This document shows positions 1 through 5,944 of a stretch of DNA of 7,628 nt, piece after piece. The DNA is from a bacterium (GTDB lineage: Bacteria > Bacillota > Clostridia > Christensenellales > CAG-138). Location: assembly GCA_029218485.1 (NCBI GenBank), contig JAQXRK010000002.1, positions 1 to 7,628 on the forward strand. The letters are read 5' to 3'. Below the pieces are notes generated by a model. It worked only from the letters and a program-made list of their open reading frames with translations. It was not told where the DNA came from and made no database searches. The stretch's first letter is position 1, and each line of letters opens with the position of its first letter. The position numbers and the translations under genes are program-made.

Positions 1-345
1 ATATCTGCGCGGCGGCACGCGGAAAAACCCATTGCTTGCTCAAGCGCCCCGTCGCGCATAGTGCGGCACATCCGCCGCTTTCCCCGGCCGCGCTGCCCAA
101 AGCCGCCCACCCTCGCAGCGTTCTGCCCGGCATGCCTCCCCGCCCGCCGCACAGACCCGCTTTTCCAGCATTGGGCTTCCCGGCGAATATCGTGGCCGCC
201 CACCGCATAGTCCCGCTTTTCCTCCCTCGGACTTCCCGGCGAATATCGTGGCCGCCCACCGCATAGTCCCGCTTTTCAAGCCGGCGCGCTGTCCGGCGTC
301 CCCGCCGGCAGGCGACCCGGCGCGGTTTGCGCCGCCCTGCGGGCG
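1..345. other. gene-free GC-rich region upstream of the regulator
   Basis: No open reading frame here has a ribosome binding site, a recognisable protein family or plausible composition. Apart from the 56-bp tandem repeat, it holds small GC-rich inverted repeats, for example CCGGCG/CGCCGG at 293-298 and 303-308, and CGCCC/GGGCG at 333-337 and 341-345. The second lies directly before the regulator promoter and could be the remains of an upstream terminator, but it is short. The C-richness of the plus strand matches that of the other gene-free gap at 5499-5991. Confidence 0.6.
140..277. repeat. 56-bp tandem repeat, about 2.5 copies
   Basis: A block of 46 identical bases occurs at 176-221 and again at 232-277, an offset of 56. 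The sequence CCCGCTTTTC recurs at 156, 212 and 268, and a diverged partial copy at 140-160 matches 196-216 with three mismatches, so the period of 56 holds across the region. Within each unit about 9-10 bases between the conserved parts (167-175 and 223-231) differ. Because 56 is not a multiple of three, the copies fall in different reading frames on either strand. I therefore read this as a non-coding repeat and not a repeat-containing protein. Its function is unknown. Confidence 0.85.
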
Positions 346-375
346 TTTGCACTGCGCGCGGCGTTATGGTATAGT
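346..375 (+). promoter_or_regulatory. predicted sigma-A-type promoter of the regulator-MFS unit
   Basis: TATAGT at 370-375 serves as the -10 box, with TTTGCA at 346-351 eighteen bases upstream (or TTGCAC at 347-352 with 17). It is the only AT-rich patch in the first 430 bases and lies about 58 bases before the chosen start codon. An 8-base direct repeat, ATGGTATA, overlaps the -10 (366-373) and recurs just downstream (379-386), which could be a regulator site. Confidence 0.5.
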
Positions 376-420
376 AAAATGGTATATCGCATGAAGCCGA
401 ACCGGATGCTCCGCCGGCCG

Positions 421-428
421 AAAGGAGG
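421..428 (+). promoter_or_regulatory. ribosome binding site that fixes the regulator start
   Basis: AAAGGAGG lies four bases before the ATG at 433. The upstream in-frame ATG at 379 has no such sequence and sits almost on the predicted transcription start, so 433 is the better start. Confidence 0.85.
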
Positions 429-432
429 CCCC

Positions 433-1575
433 ATGGCAAACGAGATACTGTACGCCTTTATTGAGCCGCATTACACCACCTCCGTGTGCTACACCAAGAC
501 CATCGAAGGACTCATGGCCGGACTGGAAAAGAACCGTGCCGAGCTTGCCGTGCTGGGCGATGTGGGCGAGCTGCCCACCGAGCCGGCGCCGGTAGCGGCC
601 GTGCTGATCGGGGACAAGGAGGCCTGGATCCGCCGCATGATCCCCGCGCTGCGCGAGCGGGGCGTGAAGCCGATCCTCGCCGGCGCCAACCCGGCGCATT
701 ATGGCGAGGGCGTGAGCGGCTGCGCGCTCGACCGGCAGACGATGGTCGAGCACATGGTGCAGTATTTCTGCTCCGCCGGCCGCCGCCGCCTTGCGTCCGT
801 CGGCAACGATCCGCGCGACGTCAACGATCAGGTGCGCGTCGACGCCTTCCTGCGCCAGGCCCGTTCGCTCGGCCTGCCGGTCACGGAGGCGGATGTCTAT
901 CCGGCCGAAACCTGCCTTGGCGCCTGCATCGAACGGTTCCTCGACCGTGTTTCGGAATACGACGGCGCGCTGTGCGTCAACGATTTTGTCGGCATCCAGC
1001 TCATCCTCGCCGCCGCCCGGCGCGGCGTTCGGGTGCCGGAGCAGCTCTTCGTCGCCGGTTCCGGCAACCAGATCCTGGGCATCTGCATCGAGCCGAAGCT
1101 CACCACGAGCACGCTCGACTTTTTGCAGGTGGGCATGCAGGCCGTCAACATCTGGTCGTATCTTGCCAGACACCCGGAGATCTCCGCGCAGTCCGTCTCC
1201 GTGCCCTGCGCGCTCGTCTGCCGCGAAAGCACGGCATGTGCGCCGCTGCCGCAGTACCGCGCCGCACCGCTCGCGGGCAACGGCGCGACCGATCTCTCCG
1301 TGCCGCCGTCCATCCTGCGCATGCGCCGGCTGGAGGGCTGCCTGCTGCGCTGCGACGTCATGGATCTCGGCATCCTGCGCGGCGTGCTCGAGGGGCTCTC
1401 GGACGACCGGATCGCCGAACGCCTGTTCATCTCTCACGGAACGGTGCAGTACCGCCTCAAAAAGCTCTACCGGGAGGCCGCCGTGCACAGCAAGCGCGAG
1501 CTGCACGACCTGCTCGCCCCCTATGTCACCAACCTCGATTTTCCGGACGGATTTCCGTCCCAGCCCCTGTTCTGA
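433..1575 (+). CDS. transcriptional regulator, LacI-like sensor domain with C-terminal LuxR-type HTH
   Basis: A 380-residue protein, probably a cytoplasmic one-component regulator. Residues 1-265 resemble the periplasmic-binding-like sensor fold of LacI/GalR regulators: a D-R-Q segment near 100, a G-R-R-R-L-A-S-V-G strand at 116-124, an N-D-x-x-R-x-x-A-F-like stretch at 131-139, Y-D-G-A-L-C-V-N-D at 176-184, and G-V-R-V-P-E-Q-L-F-V-A-G at 198-209, all typical of that fold. There is no N-terminal LacI DNA-binding domain: the sensor begins at residue 4. DNA binding is instead assigned to residues about 315-361, where G-L-S-D-D-R-I-A-E-R-L-F-I-S-H-G-T-V-Q-Y matches the LuxR/GerE helix-turn-helix, with S334, T337 and V338 in the recognition helix region. 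The start is set by AAAGGAGG. The MFS gene follows after 12 bases, so the two are likely co-transcribed, and the transporter may import the ligand that is sensed. The ligand is unknown; a sugar or small organic compound is usual for the fold. Confidence 0.85.
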   Translation: MANEILYAFIEPHYTTSVCYTKTIEGLMAGLEKNRAELAVLGDVGELPTEPAPVAAVLIGDKEAWIRRMIPALRERGVKPILAGANPAHYGEGVSGCALDRQTMVEHMVQYFCSAGRRRLASVGNDPRDVNDQVRVDAFLRQARSLGLPVTEADVYPAETCLGACIERFLDRVSEYDGALCVNDFVGIQLILAAARRGVRVPEQLFVAGSGNQILGICIEPKLTTSTLDFLQVGMQAVNIWSYLARHPEISAQSVSVPCALVCRESTACAPLPQYRAAPLAGNGATDLSVPPSILRMRRLEGCLLRCDVMDLGILRGVLEGLSDDRIAERLFISHGTVQYRLKKLYREAAVHSKRELHDLLAPYVTNLDFPDGFPSQPLF

Positions 1576-1587
1576 CGGAGAATCTCT

Positions 1588-2841
1588 ATGACGCCCGATT
1601 TCCCATCCGACCGGCATGTGCAGCGCCGCGTGACGGTGCTCTGTTTTCTGCTGTATCTGGCGCTGGGCCTTGCGCGCTATAACTACAGCGCCTGCCTCTC
1701 CGCACTCCTCTCCACCGAGCCGTTTTCCCGTGCGGCGGCGGGGTTCATCGGTACGGTGAGCTTTTTCGCGTTCGCGCTCGGCACGGCGCTCAGCGGCTTT
1801 GTGGCGGACCGCATGTCCCCGCGCCGGCTCGTGTTTGCCGCGCTGCTCGTTTCGGCGCTGTCGAACCTCGCGTTCTACTTCACCCGCTCCTATGCCGTGA
1901 TGCTCGTCGTCTGGGCGATCAACGGGCTTTCGCACGGGCCGGCGTTCTCCTGCGTGATGCGGCTGCTGTCGGCCTGCTATCCGCGCGAGCGCGTGACCGG
2001 CGCGTCGATCGCCGTGCAGTGCGCGTTCTTCATCGGCATGGGGCTGGCCTACGCCGTTTCGGCGCTGCTGATCCGGCTCTGCTCCTGGCGCGAAGCGTTT
2101 CTGGCCGCGGCCATCGCCTGCGCCGCCTTTGCGGTGGTATGGAACGCCGGTCTGCGGTGCGCCGACCGCTATACGGACGCGCAGCAGGCGGAGGCGGTCC
2201 GCGGCGGCGCTCCCGCTCCCGCCGCGCCGCCGGCATGGAAGCTCGTGTGCGGGGCCGGGCTCGCGCTCGTGCCGCTGGCGCTCGCCGTGCAGGGCATCCT
2301 GCGGGACGGCGTGACCGCGTGGGGGCCGGCCTATGTGGGCGACCTGTTCCATCTGGATGCGTCGCTCGCCGTCGCCGCCAGCATGGTGATCCCTTTCATC
2401 AGCATTGTCGGCATCTTCGCGGCGGATCTCGTCCGCCGTGTGCTGCGCGGCAACGAGCTGACCACCGCCGGCGTCTTTTTCGTGTGCAGCGGCACGATGC
2501 TTTGCGTGCTCCTTTTCACAACCGGCAAGAGCCTCGCGCTCTCGCTGCTGCTGCTGGCCGTGTCCACCGCCTGTATGTCCGCCACCAATGCGATGCTGCT
2601 CAACGCCTTGCCGCTGCAGTTCGGCGCCTATGGCAGAACGGGCGCGCTTTCCGCCGTGTTCAACACGGCGGTCTATACGGGCAGCGGCCTGTCCACCTGC
2701 GGCATCGGCCTGTTCGTCACCGCCCTTGGCTGGCGGGCGACGAACGTTCTCTGGCTGCTGCTGGCCGCGCTTGCGGCCGCCGCCTGCCTGCTGTCGGCGC
2801 GCCGCTGGCAGCGCTGCAAGGCCGAACGGGGATGGAGCTGA
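1588..2841 (+). CDS. MFS transporter, OPA (GlpT/UhpT)-like
   Basis: A 417-residue inner-membrane protein with about 12 hydrophobic segments and a hydrophilic central loop at residues 190-216, which is the usual length and 6+6 layout of the major facilitator superfamily. The loop 2-3 signature is G-F-V-A-D-R-M-S-P-R-R at 70-80. Several stretches recall the organophosphate:phosphate antiporters: A-R-Y-N-Y at 29-33 resembles V-R-K-N-F of GlpT, R-D-G-V-T-A-W-G-P-A-Y at 239-249 resembles R-Y-G-I-L-D-W-S-P-T-Y, and A-D-L-V-R-R-V-L-R-G-N-E at 279-290 resembles the S-D-K-V-F-R-G-N stretch. R30 and R239 would correspond to GlpT R45 and R269, which bind the substrate phosphate. An anionic or phosphorylated substrate is therefore possible but unproven. 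GGAG at 1577-1580 precedes the start by seven bases. The gene probably shares a promoter with the upstream regulator. A general MFS sugar or acid permease is the alternative. Confidence 0.88.
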   Translation: MTPDFPSDRHVQRRVTVLCFLLYLALGLARYNYSACLSALLSTEPFSRAAAGFIGTVSFFAFALGTALSGFVADRMSPRRLVFAALLVSALSNLAFYFTRSYAVMLVVWAINGLSHGPAFSCVMRLLSACYPRERVTGASIAVQCAFFIGMGLAYAVSALLIRLCSWREAFLAAAIACAAFAVVWNAGLRCADRYTDAQQAEAVRGGAPAPAAPPAWKLVCGAGLALVPLALAVQGILRDGVTAWGPAYVGDLFHLDASLAVAASMVIPFISIVGIFAADLVRRVLRGNELTTAGVFFVCSGTMLCVLLFTTGKSLALSLLLLAVSTACMSATNAMLLNALPLQFGAYGRTGALSAVFNTAVYTGSGLSTCGIGLFVTALGWRATNVLWLLLAALAAAACLLSARRWQRCKAERGWS

Positions 2842-2867
2842 CCGCGCGCCAGCACCGGGGCAAAGCA

Positions 2868-2904
2868 AAGCGGGGCGCCGCGCATCGAGCGCCGCACCCC
2901 GTTT
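2868..2904 (+). terminator. hairpin, probable terminator after the MFS gene
   Basis: Bases 2868-2883 pair with 2889-2904 around a five-base loop (ATCGA), with two mismatches and one G-U pair in a 16-position stem. It begins 27 bases after the MFS stop codon. The T-rich run (2921 onward) starts about 16 bases after the stem and not directly at its foot, so efficient intrinsic termination is uncertain. Confidence 0.5.
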
Positions 2905-2992
2905 CCGTATATAGCTGTAATTTTTTATTTTATCCAAAAGGAAGCGGGATTGCAATATAAAAATTCGTTAAGTTTTGTCGGCAGAGTTTCAT

Positions 2993-3022
2993 TTGTTGGC
3001 GTTGCTGCGGCGGGGCTATAAT
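2993..3022 (+). promoter_or_regulatory. predicted sigma-A-type promoter of tctB-tctA-VOC
   Basis: A perfect TATAAT at 3017-3022 is preceded by TTGTTG at 2993-2998 with an 18-base spacer. It lies in the only AT-rich intergenic stretch of the window. Transcription would begin near 3029, giving a leader of about 52 bases before the tctB start. An 8-base perfect palindrome, TGTATACA (3029-3036), sits at the expected start of transcription. A near-repeat, TTTGTCGGC (2974-2982) and TTTGTTGGC (2992-3000), lies over and just above the -35 box. Both are possible regulator sites. Confidence 0.7.
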
Positions 3023-3028
3023 ATTGCA

Positions 3029-3036
3029 TGTATACA
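3029..3036. promoter_or_regulatory. candidate operator, TGTATACA palindrome
   Basis: A perfect 8-base inverted repeat lies immediately downstream of the -10 box, a position where a bound repressor would block transcription. GTATAC-centred palindromes are known for several GntR-family (FadR-type) regulators of carboxylate and sugar-acid genes. No GntR gene is in the window, and an 8-base palindrome can arise by chance. Confidence 0.3.
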
Positions 3037-3080
3037 AAATTTCCGCCATATTGCGATCAACAGGAAGAAAGGAAAGACCC

Positions 3081-3608
3081 ATGTCCGAAGAAAAAAAGCA
3101 TGTTGAAATGCCGCCGGACAGAGAGCATCTGGACTTTTTGACGTCCATCATCCTCTTCATCGTCTGCGCGGTGGCCATCATCCTCAGCATCGGCTACTGG
3201 AAAAAGCTCGGCGGCGAGTTCTACGCCTCGCCCGGCTTCATGCCCACGATCATCTCCGGCGCCCTACTTGTGATGGCGGTGACGCTGTTCTGCAACTCCC
3301 TCAAGGGGAGCTCCATCTCTGAGCGGTGCCGGCAGCTCGGCGCGGCCGTGCCCGCCACGCTGCACAGCAAGGCGTTCTGGCGCGCGGTCATCGGGCTGGC
3401 CATCTTTGCGGTATACATCTTTGTGCTGCTGGGCCGCCTGCCGTTCTGGCTCGCGTCGTTCCTCGTGCTGCTCGCCATACTGCTCTACCTCAATTTTGAG
3501 GGCAAGTTCCGGCTCAAGCCCGTGCTCAAGCTCGTTCTGATCGCGGCGCTGAGCATCGGCGGCATCGTCCTGCTGTTCCAGGTCGCTTTCGCCGTGCCGA
3601 TGCCATAA
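3081..3608 (+). CDS. tctB: tripartite tricarboxylate transporter small membrane subunit TctB
   Basis: A 175-residue membrane protein with four predicted membrane helices (about 18-38, 53-73, 99-118 and 121-138), plus a hydrophobic C-terminal segment (148-172) that may complete the last helix. TctB is the poorly conserved small integral subunit that works with TctA in sodium- or proton-driven uptake of carboxylates delivered by a periplasmic or lipid-anchored TctC. The P-G-F-M-P motif at 51-55, after the first helix, is characteristic of TctB, and the length fits the family (about 150-190). The ATG at 3081 is preceded by AAAGGA at 3068-3073. An in-frame ATG at 3024 lacks a ribosome binding site and falls at or before the expected transcription start, so it is rejected. 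tctA follows after 12 bases, which confirms the assignment by context. Confidence 0.88.
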   Translation: MSEEKKHVEMPPDREHLDFLTSIILFIVCAVAIILSIGYWKKLGGEFYASPGFMPTIISGALLVMAVTLFCNSLKGSSISERCRQLGAAVPATLHSKAFWRAVIGLAIFAVYIFVLLGRLPFWLASFLVLLAILLYLNFEGKFRLKPVLKLVLIAALSIGGIVLLFQVAFAVPMP

Positions 3609-3613
3609 GGAGG
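3607..3613 (+). promoter_or_regulatory. ribosome binding site of tctA overlapping the tctB stop
   Basis: AAGGAGG starts inside the TAA stop codon of tctB (3606-3608) and lies seven bases before the tctA ATG. This arrangement favours translational coupling and balanced subunit synthesis. Confidence 0.8.
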
Positions 3614-3620
3614 GAAAACC

Positions 3621-5147
3621 ATGGTAGGACAATATCTTCTGGAAGCGCTCAGCGTCGTTTTCACCATCAAGGGCATCATCGCGCTGATCCTGTCCGTCGG
3701 CCTCGGTCTGGTGTTCGGCATGCTGCCGGGCCTGACCGCGACCATGGGCGTGGCACTGCTCACCGGCCTGACCTACAGCATGGACGGCCCGCTCGCCGTG
3801 CTGATCCTCATCGGCGTCTACATCGGCGCTATCTCCGGCGGCTGCCAGTCGGCCATCCTGCTGAACATCCCCGGCACGCCCGCCTCCGCGGCCACGGCCA
3901 TGGAGGGCTATCCGCTCGCGAGGCAGGGCAAGGGCGGCTTCGCCATCTTCGTGGCGAACGCCTCCTCGTTCCTTGGCACGATCATCGGCACGATCTGCGT
4001 GCTGCTGTTCACGCCGATCATCACCAGCATCGCGCTCAAGTTCAACTCGCACGAGATGTTCCTGCTCGCGGTGTTCGGCATCATCATCTGCGGCAACCTG
4101 ACCTCCGGCGGGCGTCCGCTCAAGGGCTGGATTTCCGGCTTCGTGGGCCTGCTCATCGCGATGGTCGGCCGCGACACGGTCAACTCCGTGGCGCGCTTCT
4201 GCTTCGGCAATATGAACCTGACTGCCGGCATCTCGCTGCTGCCGGTCATGATCGGCCTGTTCGGCTTCCCGGAGATCGTGGACGCGTTCAACCCGGAAAA
4301 GCGCGAGCTCATCCGCGCCGAAAAGTTCCATGCCAAAGAGGGCTTCAAGGTCATCTGGCGCAACAAGCTCAACATCGTGCGCTCCGCGCTGCTCGGCGTC
4401 ACGATGGGCGCCATCCCCGGCGTCGGCGAGGATACCGGCGGCTGGATCTCCTACTGGTCGGAGAAAAAGGTCTCCAAAACGCCCGAGCTCTGGACGCACG
4501 GCTGCATTGACGGCGTGGTCGCCTCCGAAACCGGCAACAACGCGGCCGTCGGCGGCGCGATCATCCCGGTGCTCTCGCTCGCCATCCCCGGCAGCGCGCC
4601 TGCGGCGGTGCTGCTCGCCGCGTTCTGGATGCACGGGTACCGCCCCGGCCCATTGCTCATGCAGGAGACGCCGGAGTTTCTGTACTACATCGTCATCTTC
4701 ATGGTGTTTGCCTCGATCGTCATGTGGCTCATCGCGTCGAACATGTCGCGCGCGACCGTCCACATCCTGCAGATCGACAACCGCATCCTGATGCCGATCA
4801 TCTTCATCTGCTGCGTCATCGGCGCGTTCGTCGTGAGCAACCGCCTGTTCGACATCTATCTGATGTTCTTCTTCGGCCTGCTGGGCGTGGCCATGCGCTA
4901 CATGAAGTACCCGTCCGCACCGTTCCTGCTCGGCGTTATCCTCGGCAACATGGCCGATGAAAACCTGCGCCGCGCGCTGATCCTCGGCGATGGCGATATT
5001 TCGCCGTTCTTCACCCGCCCGATCAGCATCTTCTTCCTGCTGTTCATCCTTGTGCTCGTGCTGCCGCAGATCCCGCCCGTCGCGCGCCTCGGCCGCCGCA
5101 TCAAGGCGAAGCTCTTCCCGAAAAAGACGGTGGGGAAAGCGGCCTGA
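3621..5147 (+). CDS. tctA: tripartite tricarboxylate transporter large permease subunit TctA
   Basis: A 508-residue, highly hydrophobic inner-membrane permease, the normal length for TctA (about 500), with roughly 10-12 helices. It forms the transport path for a carboxylate handed over by a TctC-type binding protein. Family signatures are present in order: G-M-L-P-G-L-T-A-T at 33-41, G-G-C-Q-S-A-I-L-L-N-I-P-G-T-P-A-S at 73-89, E-G-Y-P-L-A at 95-100, G-A-I-P-G-V-G-E-D at 263-271 followed by Y-W-S-E-K-K, the V-A-S-E-T-G-N-N-A segment at 300-308, A-I-P-G-S at 321-325, and F-L-L-G-V-I-L-G-N-M-A-D-E at 435-447 followed by G-D at 457-458. The two P-G-containing loops around 36-37 and 266-267 are the internally repeated halves typical of the family. 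It is probably co-transcribed with tctB and the downstream VOC gene. No tctC lies in the window. Confidence 0.97.
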   Translation: MVGQYLLEALSVVFTIKGIIALILSVGLGLVFGMLPGLTATMGVALLTGLTYSMDGPLAVLILIGVYIGAISGGCQSAILLNIPGTPASAATAMEGYPLARQGKGGFAIFVANASSFLGTIIGTICVLLFTPIITSIALKFNSHEMFLLAVFGIIICGNLTSGGRPLKGWISGFVGLLIAMVGRDTVNSVARFCFGNMNLTAGISLLPVMIGLFGFPEIVDAFNPEKRELIRAEKFHAKEGFKVIWRNKLNIVRSALLGVTMGAIPGVGEDTGGWISYWSEKKVSKTPELWTHGCIDGVVASETGNNAAVGGAIIPVLSLAIPGSAPAAVLLAAFWMHGYRPGPLLMQETPEFLYYIVIFMVFASIVMWLIASNMSRATVHILQIDNRILMPIIFICCVIGAFVVSNRLFDIYLMFFFGLLGVAMRYMKYPSAPFLLGVILGNMADENLRRALILGDGDISPFFTRPISIFFLLFILVLVLPQIPPVARLGRRIKAKLFPKKTVGKAA

Positions 5148-5180
5148 GGGAACCGCAGAAAAAAATCCTCTGGAGGGGCT

Positions 5181-5498
5181 ATGAGAACCTTTGACCACAT
5201 CGGCCTGCCGACGGACGTCGTGCAGCCCAACGAACGGTTCGTCGCGCGCACGCGCGTCTATGTGACCGACCCGCATACGCACCCGTACCGCGTGGAATGG
5301 CTGCGCTATCTGCCGGAGAGCACGGCGCCGGAAAGGCTGCGGACCTCGGCGCACATCGCGTTCCATGTGGACAGCATCGAGCGCGAGGCGGCTGGCCTGA
5401 AGGTGCTGCTGCCGCCGTTTGCCTCCGTGGCCGGACATCGCGTCGGCTTCTTTGAGACGGACGACGGCGCCATCGTCGAATTCATGGAGTTCTCATAA
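5181..5498 (+). CDS. small VOC (glyoxalase-fold) protein
   Basis: A 105-residue cytoplasmic protein of the vicinal-oxygen-chelate superfamily, which includes glyoxalase I, epimerases and ring-cleaving dioxygenases. Motifs are F-D-H-I-G-L at 4-9, V-E-W-L-R at 38-42, A-H-I-A-F-H-V at 57-63 and I-V-E-F-M at 98-102. H6, E39, H58 and E100 fall at the four positions that hold the catalytic metal in active VOC enzymes, so an enzyme is more likely than a drug-binding protein. It is shorter than typical members (about 120-145) because the region between the first two strands is brief. GGAGG at 5172-5176 sets the start, and the gap to tctA is 33 bases, so it is probably the last gene of the tctBA unit. 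The substrate is unknown. Conversion of the imported carboxylate, for instance isomerisation or epimerisation, is only a guess from context. Confidence 0.85.
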   Translation: MRTFDHIGLPTDVVQPNERFVARTRVYVTDPHTHPYRVEWLRYLPESTAPERLRTSAHIAFHVDSIEREAAGLKVLLPPFASVAGHRVGFFETDDGAIVEFMEFS

Positions 5499-5547
5499 TG
5501 CAGCGCCTGGCCGCTCATGCACGACGCTGCACACCCTTCCGGCGCCT

Positions 5548-5562
5548 CCCGGTCTGACCGGG
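5548..5562 (+). terminator. weak terminator candidate after the VOC gene
   Basis: CCCGGT (5548-5553) and ACCGGG (5557-5562) form a perfect six-pair stem with a three-base loop, 50 bases after the VOC stop codon. No T-run follows, so it is a stable hairpin at the expected place and not a proven terminator. Confidence 0.25.
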
Positions 5563-5679
5563 CGCAGATCCCGCCCGCACCCATGTGCCGCGATGCGCGC
5601 GGCTGATCTGTGGTGTTTGGCCGATCCCGGCCCGTACGCCCCCGGCACCTGCGCAGCGGCTCTCCAATGGCGATTCGCC

Positions 5680-5709
5680 TTGTGCAGCCGTGCCCCGCAA
5701 TGCTATAAT
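5680..5709 (+). promoter_or_regulatory. predicted extended -10 promoter for the dehydrogenase
   Basis: TGCTATAAT at 5701-5709 combines a perfect -10 box (5704-5709) with the TG extension. TTGTGC at 5680-5685 lies 18 bases upstream as a -35 box. Transcription would start near 5716, leaving an untranslated leader of about 275 bases before the dehydrogenase. The gene may therefore be controlled separately from tctBA, with possible read-through from it. Confidence 0.65.
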
Positions 5710-5780
5710 GCATCTGTGGTGCGCATCCGCTGTCGGGTTGCACGCTTCGCCCTGTACGGCCCGCGCACCCGCGCGCCCGA

Positions 5781-5837
5781 ACCGGCATGCCGGTCCCGCG
5801 CCCGCCACTCCGGCTGCATGCCGGTCCCGCGCCCGCC
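5781..5837. repeat. 22-base direct repeat carrying a 14-base palindrome
   Basis: Bases 5785-5806 are repeated exactly at 5816-5837, an offset of 31. The first copy overlaps a perfect palindrome, ACCGGCATGCCGGT (5781-5794), that can fold as a hairpin in RNA. The second copy has a near-palindromic flank. The offset of 31 breaks the reading frame, so the repeat is not coding. A related stretch, GGCATGCC followed by GCCCGCC, occurs at 129-148 in the other gene-free region, which suggests a dispersed intergenic motif. Confidence 0.7.
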
Positions 5838-5885
5838 CCGGCAGAACCCTCACACCGTTTGAAATGCGCCGCCCGCCCATGCGCA

Positions 5886-5944
5886 GCTCCGAAACCGGAG
5901 CCTTGCGCCGGGTATCCGGCCGATGGCAGCGCCATCCCCGGCGC
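5886..5944 (+). promoter_or_regulatory. structured leader RNA with alternative hairpins upstream of the dehydrogenase
   Basis: Three perfect hairpins follow one another: GCTCCG/CGGAGC (5886-5891 with 5896-5901, loop AAAC), GCCGG/CCGGC (5907-5911 with 5916-5920, loop GTAT) and GATGGC/GCCATC (5922-5927 with 5931-5936, loop AGC). In addition GCGCCGGG (5905-5912) pairs perfectly over eight bases with CCCGGCGC (5937-5944), enclosing the third hairpin. That long stem uses the same bases as the second hairpin, so the two are mutually exclusive. No T-run follows, so a transcription terminator is not evident. High GC content makes chance pairing easier. It matches no riboswitch class that I recognise. 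Confidence 0.4.

Noticed and set aside
140..277. CRISPR array
   Set aside because: There are only two to three units, the conserved part is 46 bases and the variable part only 9-10 bases, far too short for spacers. There are no cas genes.
36..279. Small proteins encoded in the repeat region on either strand
   Set aside because: The 56-base period changes frame between copies, no ribosome binding site precedes the starts, and the products are Pro/Arg/Ala- or Gly/Arg-rich without similarity to anything I recognise.
364..2955. 863-codon open frame on the minus strand opposite the regulator and MFS gene
   Set aside because: The product is dominated by Arg, Ala, Gly, His and Glu with no recognisable domain or membrane pattern. 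The plus strand carries two well-supported genes with ribosome binding sites. Long antisense frames are expected where third positions are mostly G or C.
3024..3080. Extended N-terminus of TctB from the ATG at 3024
   Set aside because: No ribosome binding site precedes it, it lies at or before the predicted transcription start, and the added residues do not resemble TctB. The ATG at 3081 has AAAGGA upstream.
3264..5438. 724-codon open frame on the minus strand opposite tctB-tctA-VOC
   Set aside because: It is a shadow of clear family members on the plus strand, with a low-complexity Asp/Glu/Arg/His/Ala-rich product and no family signature.
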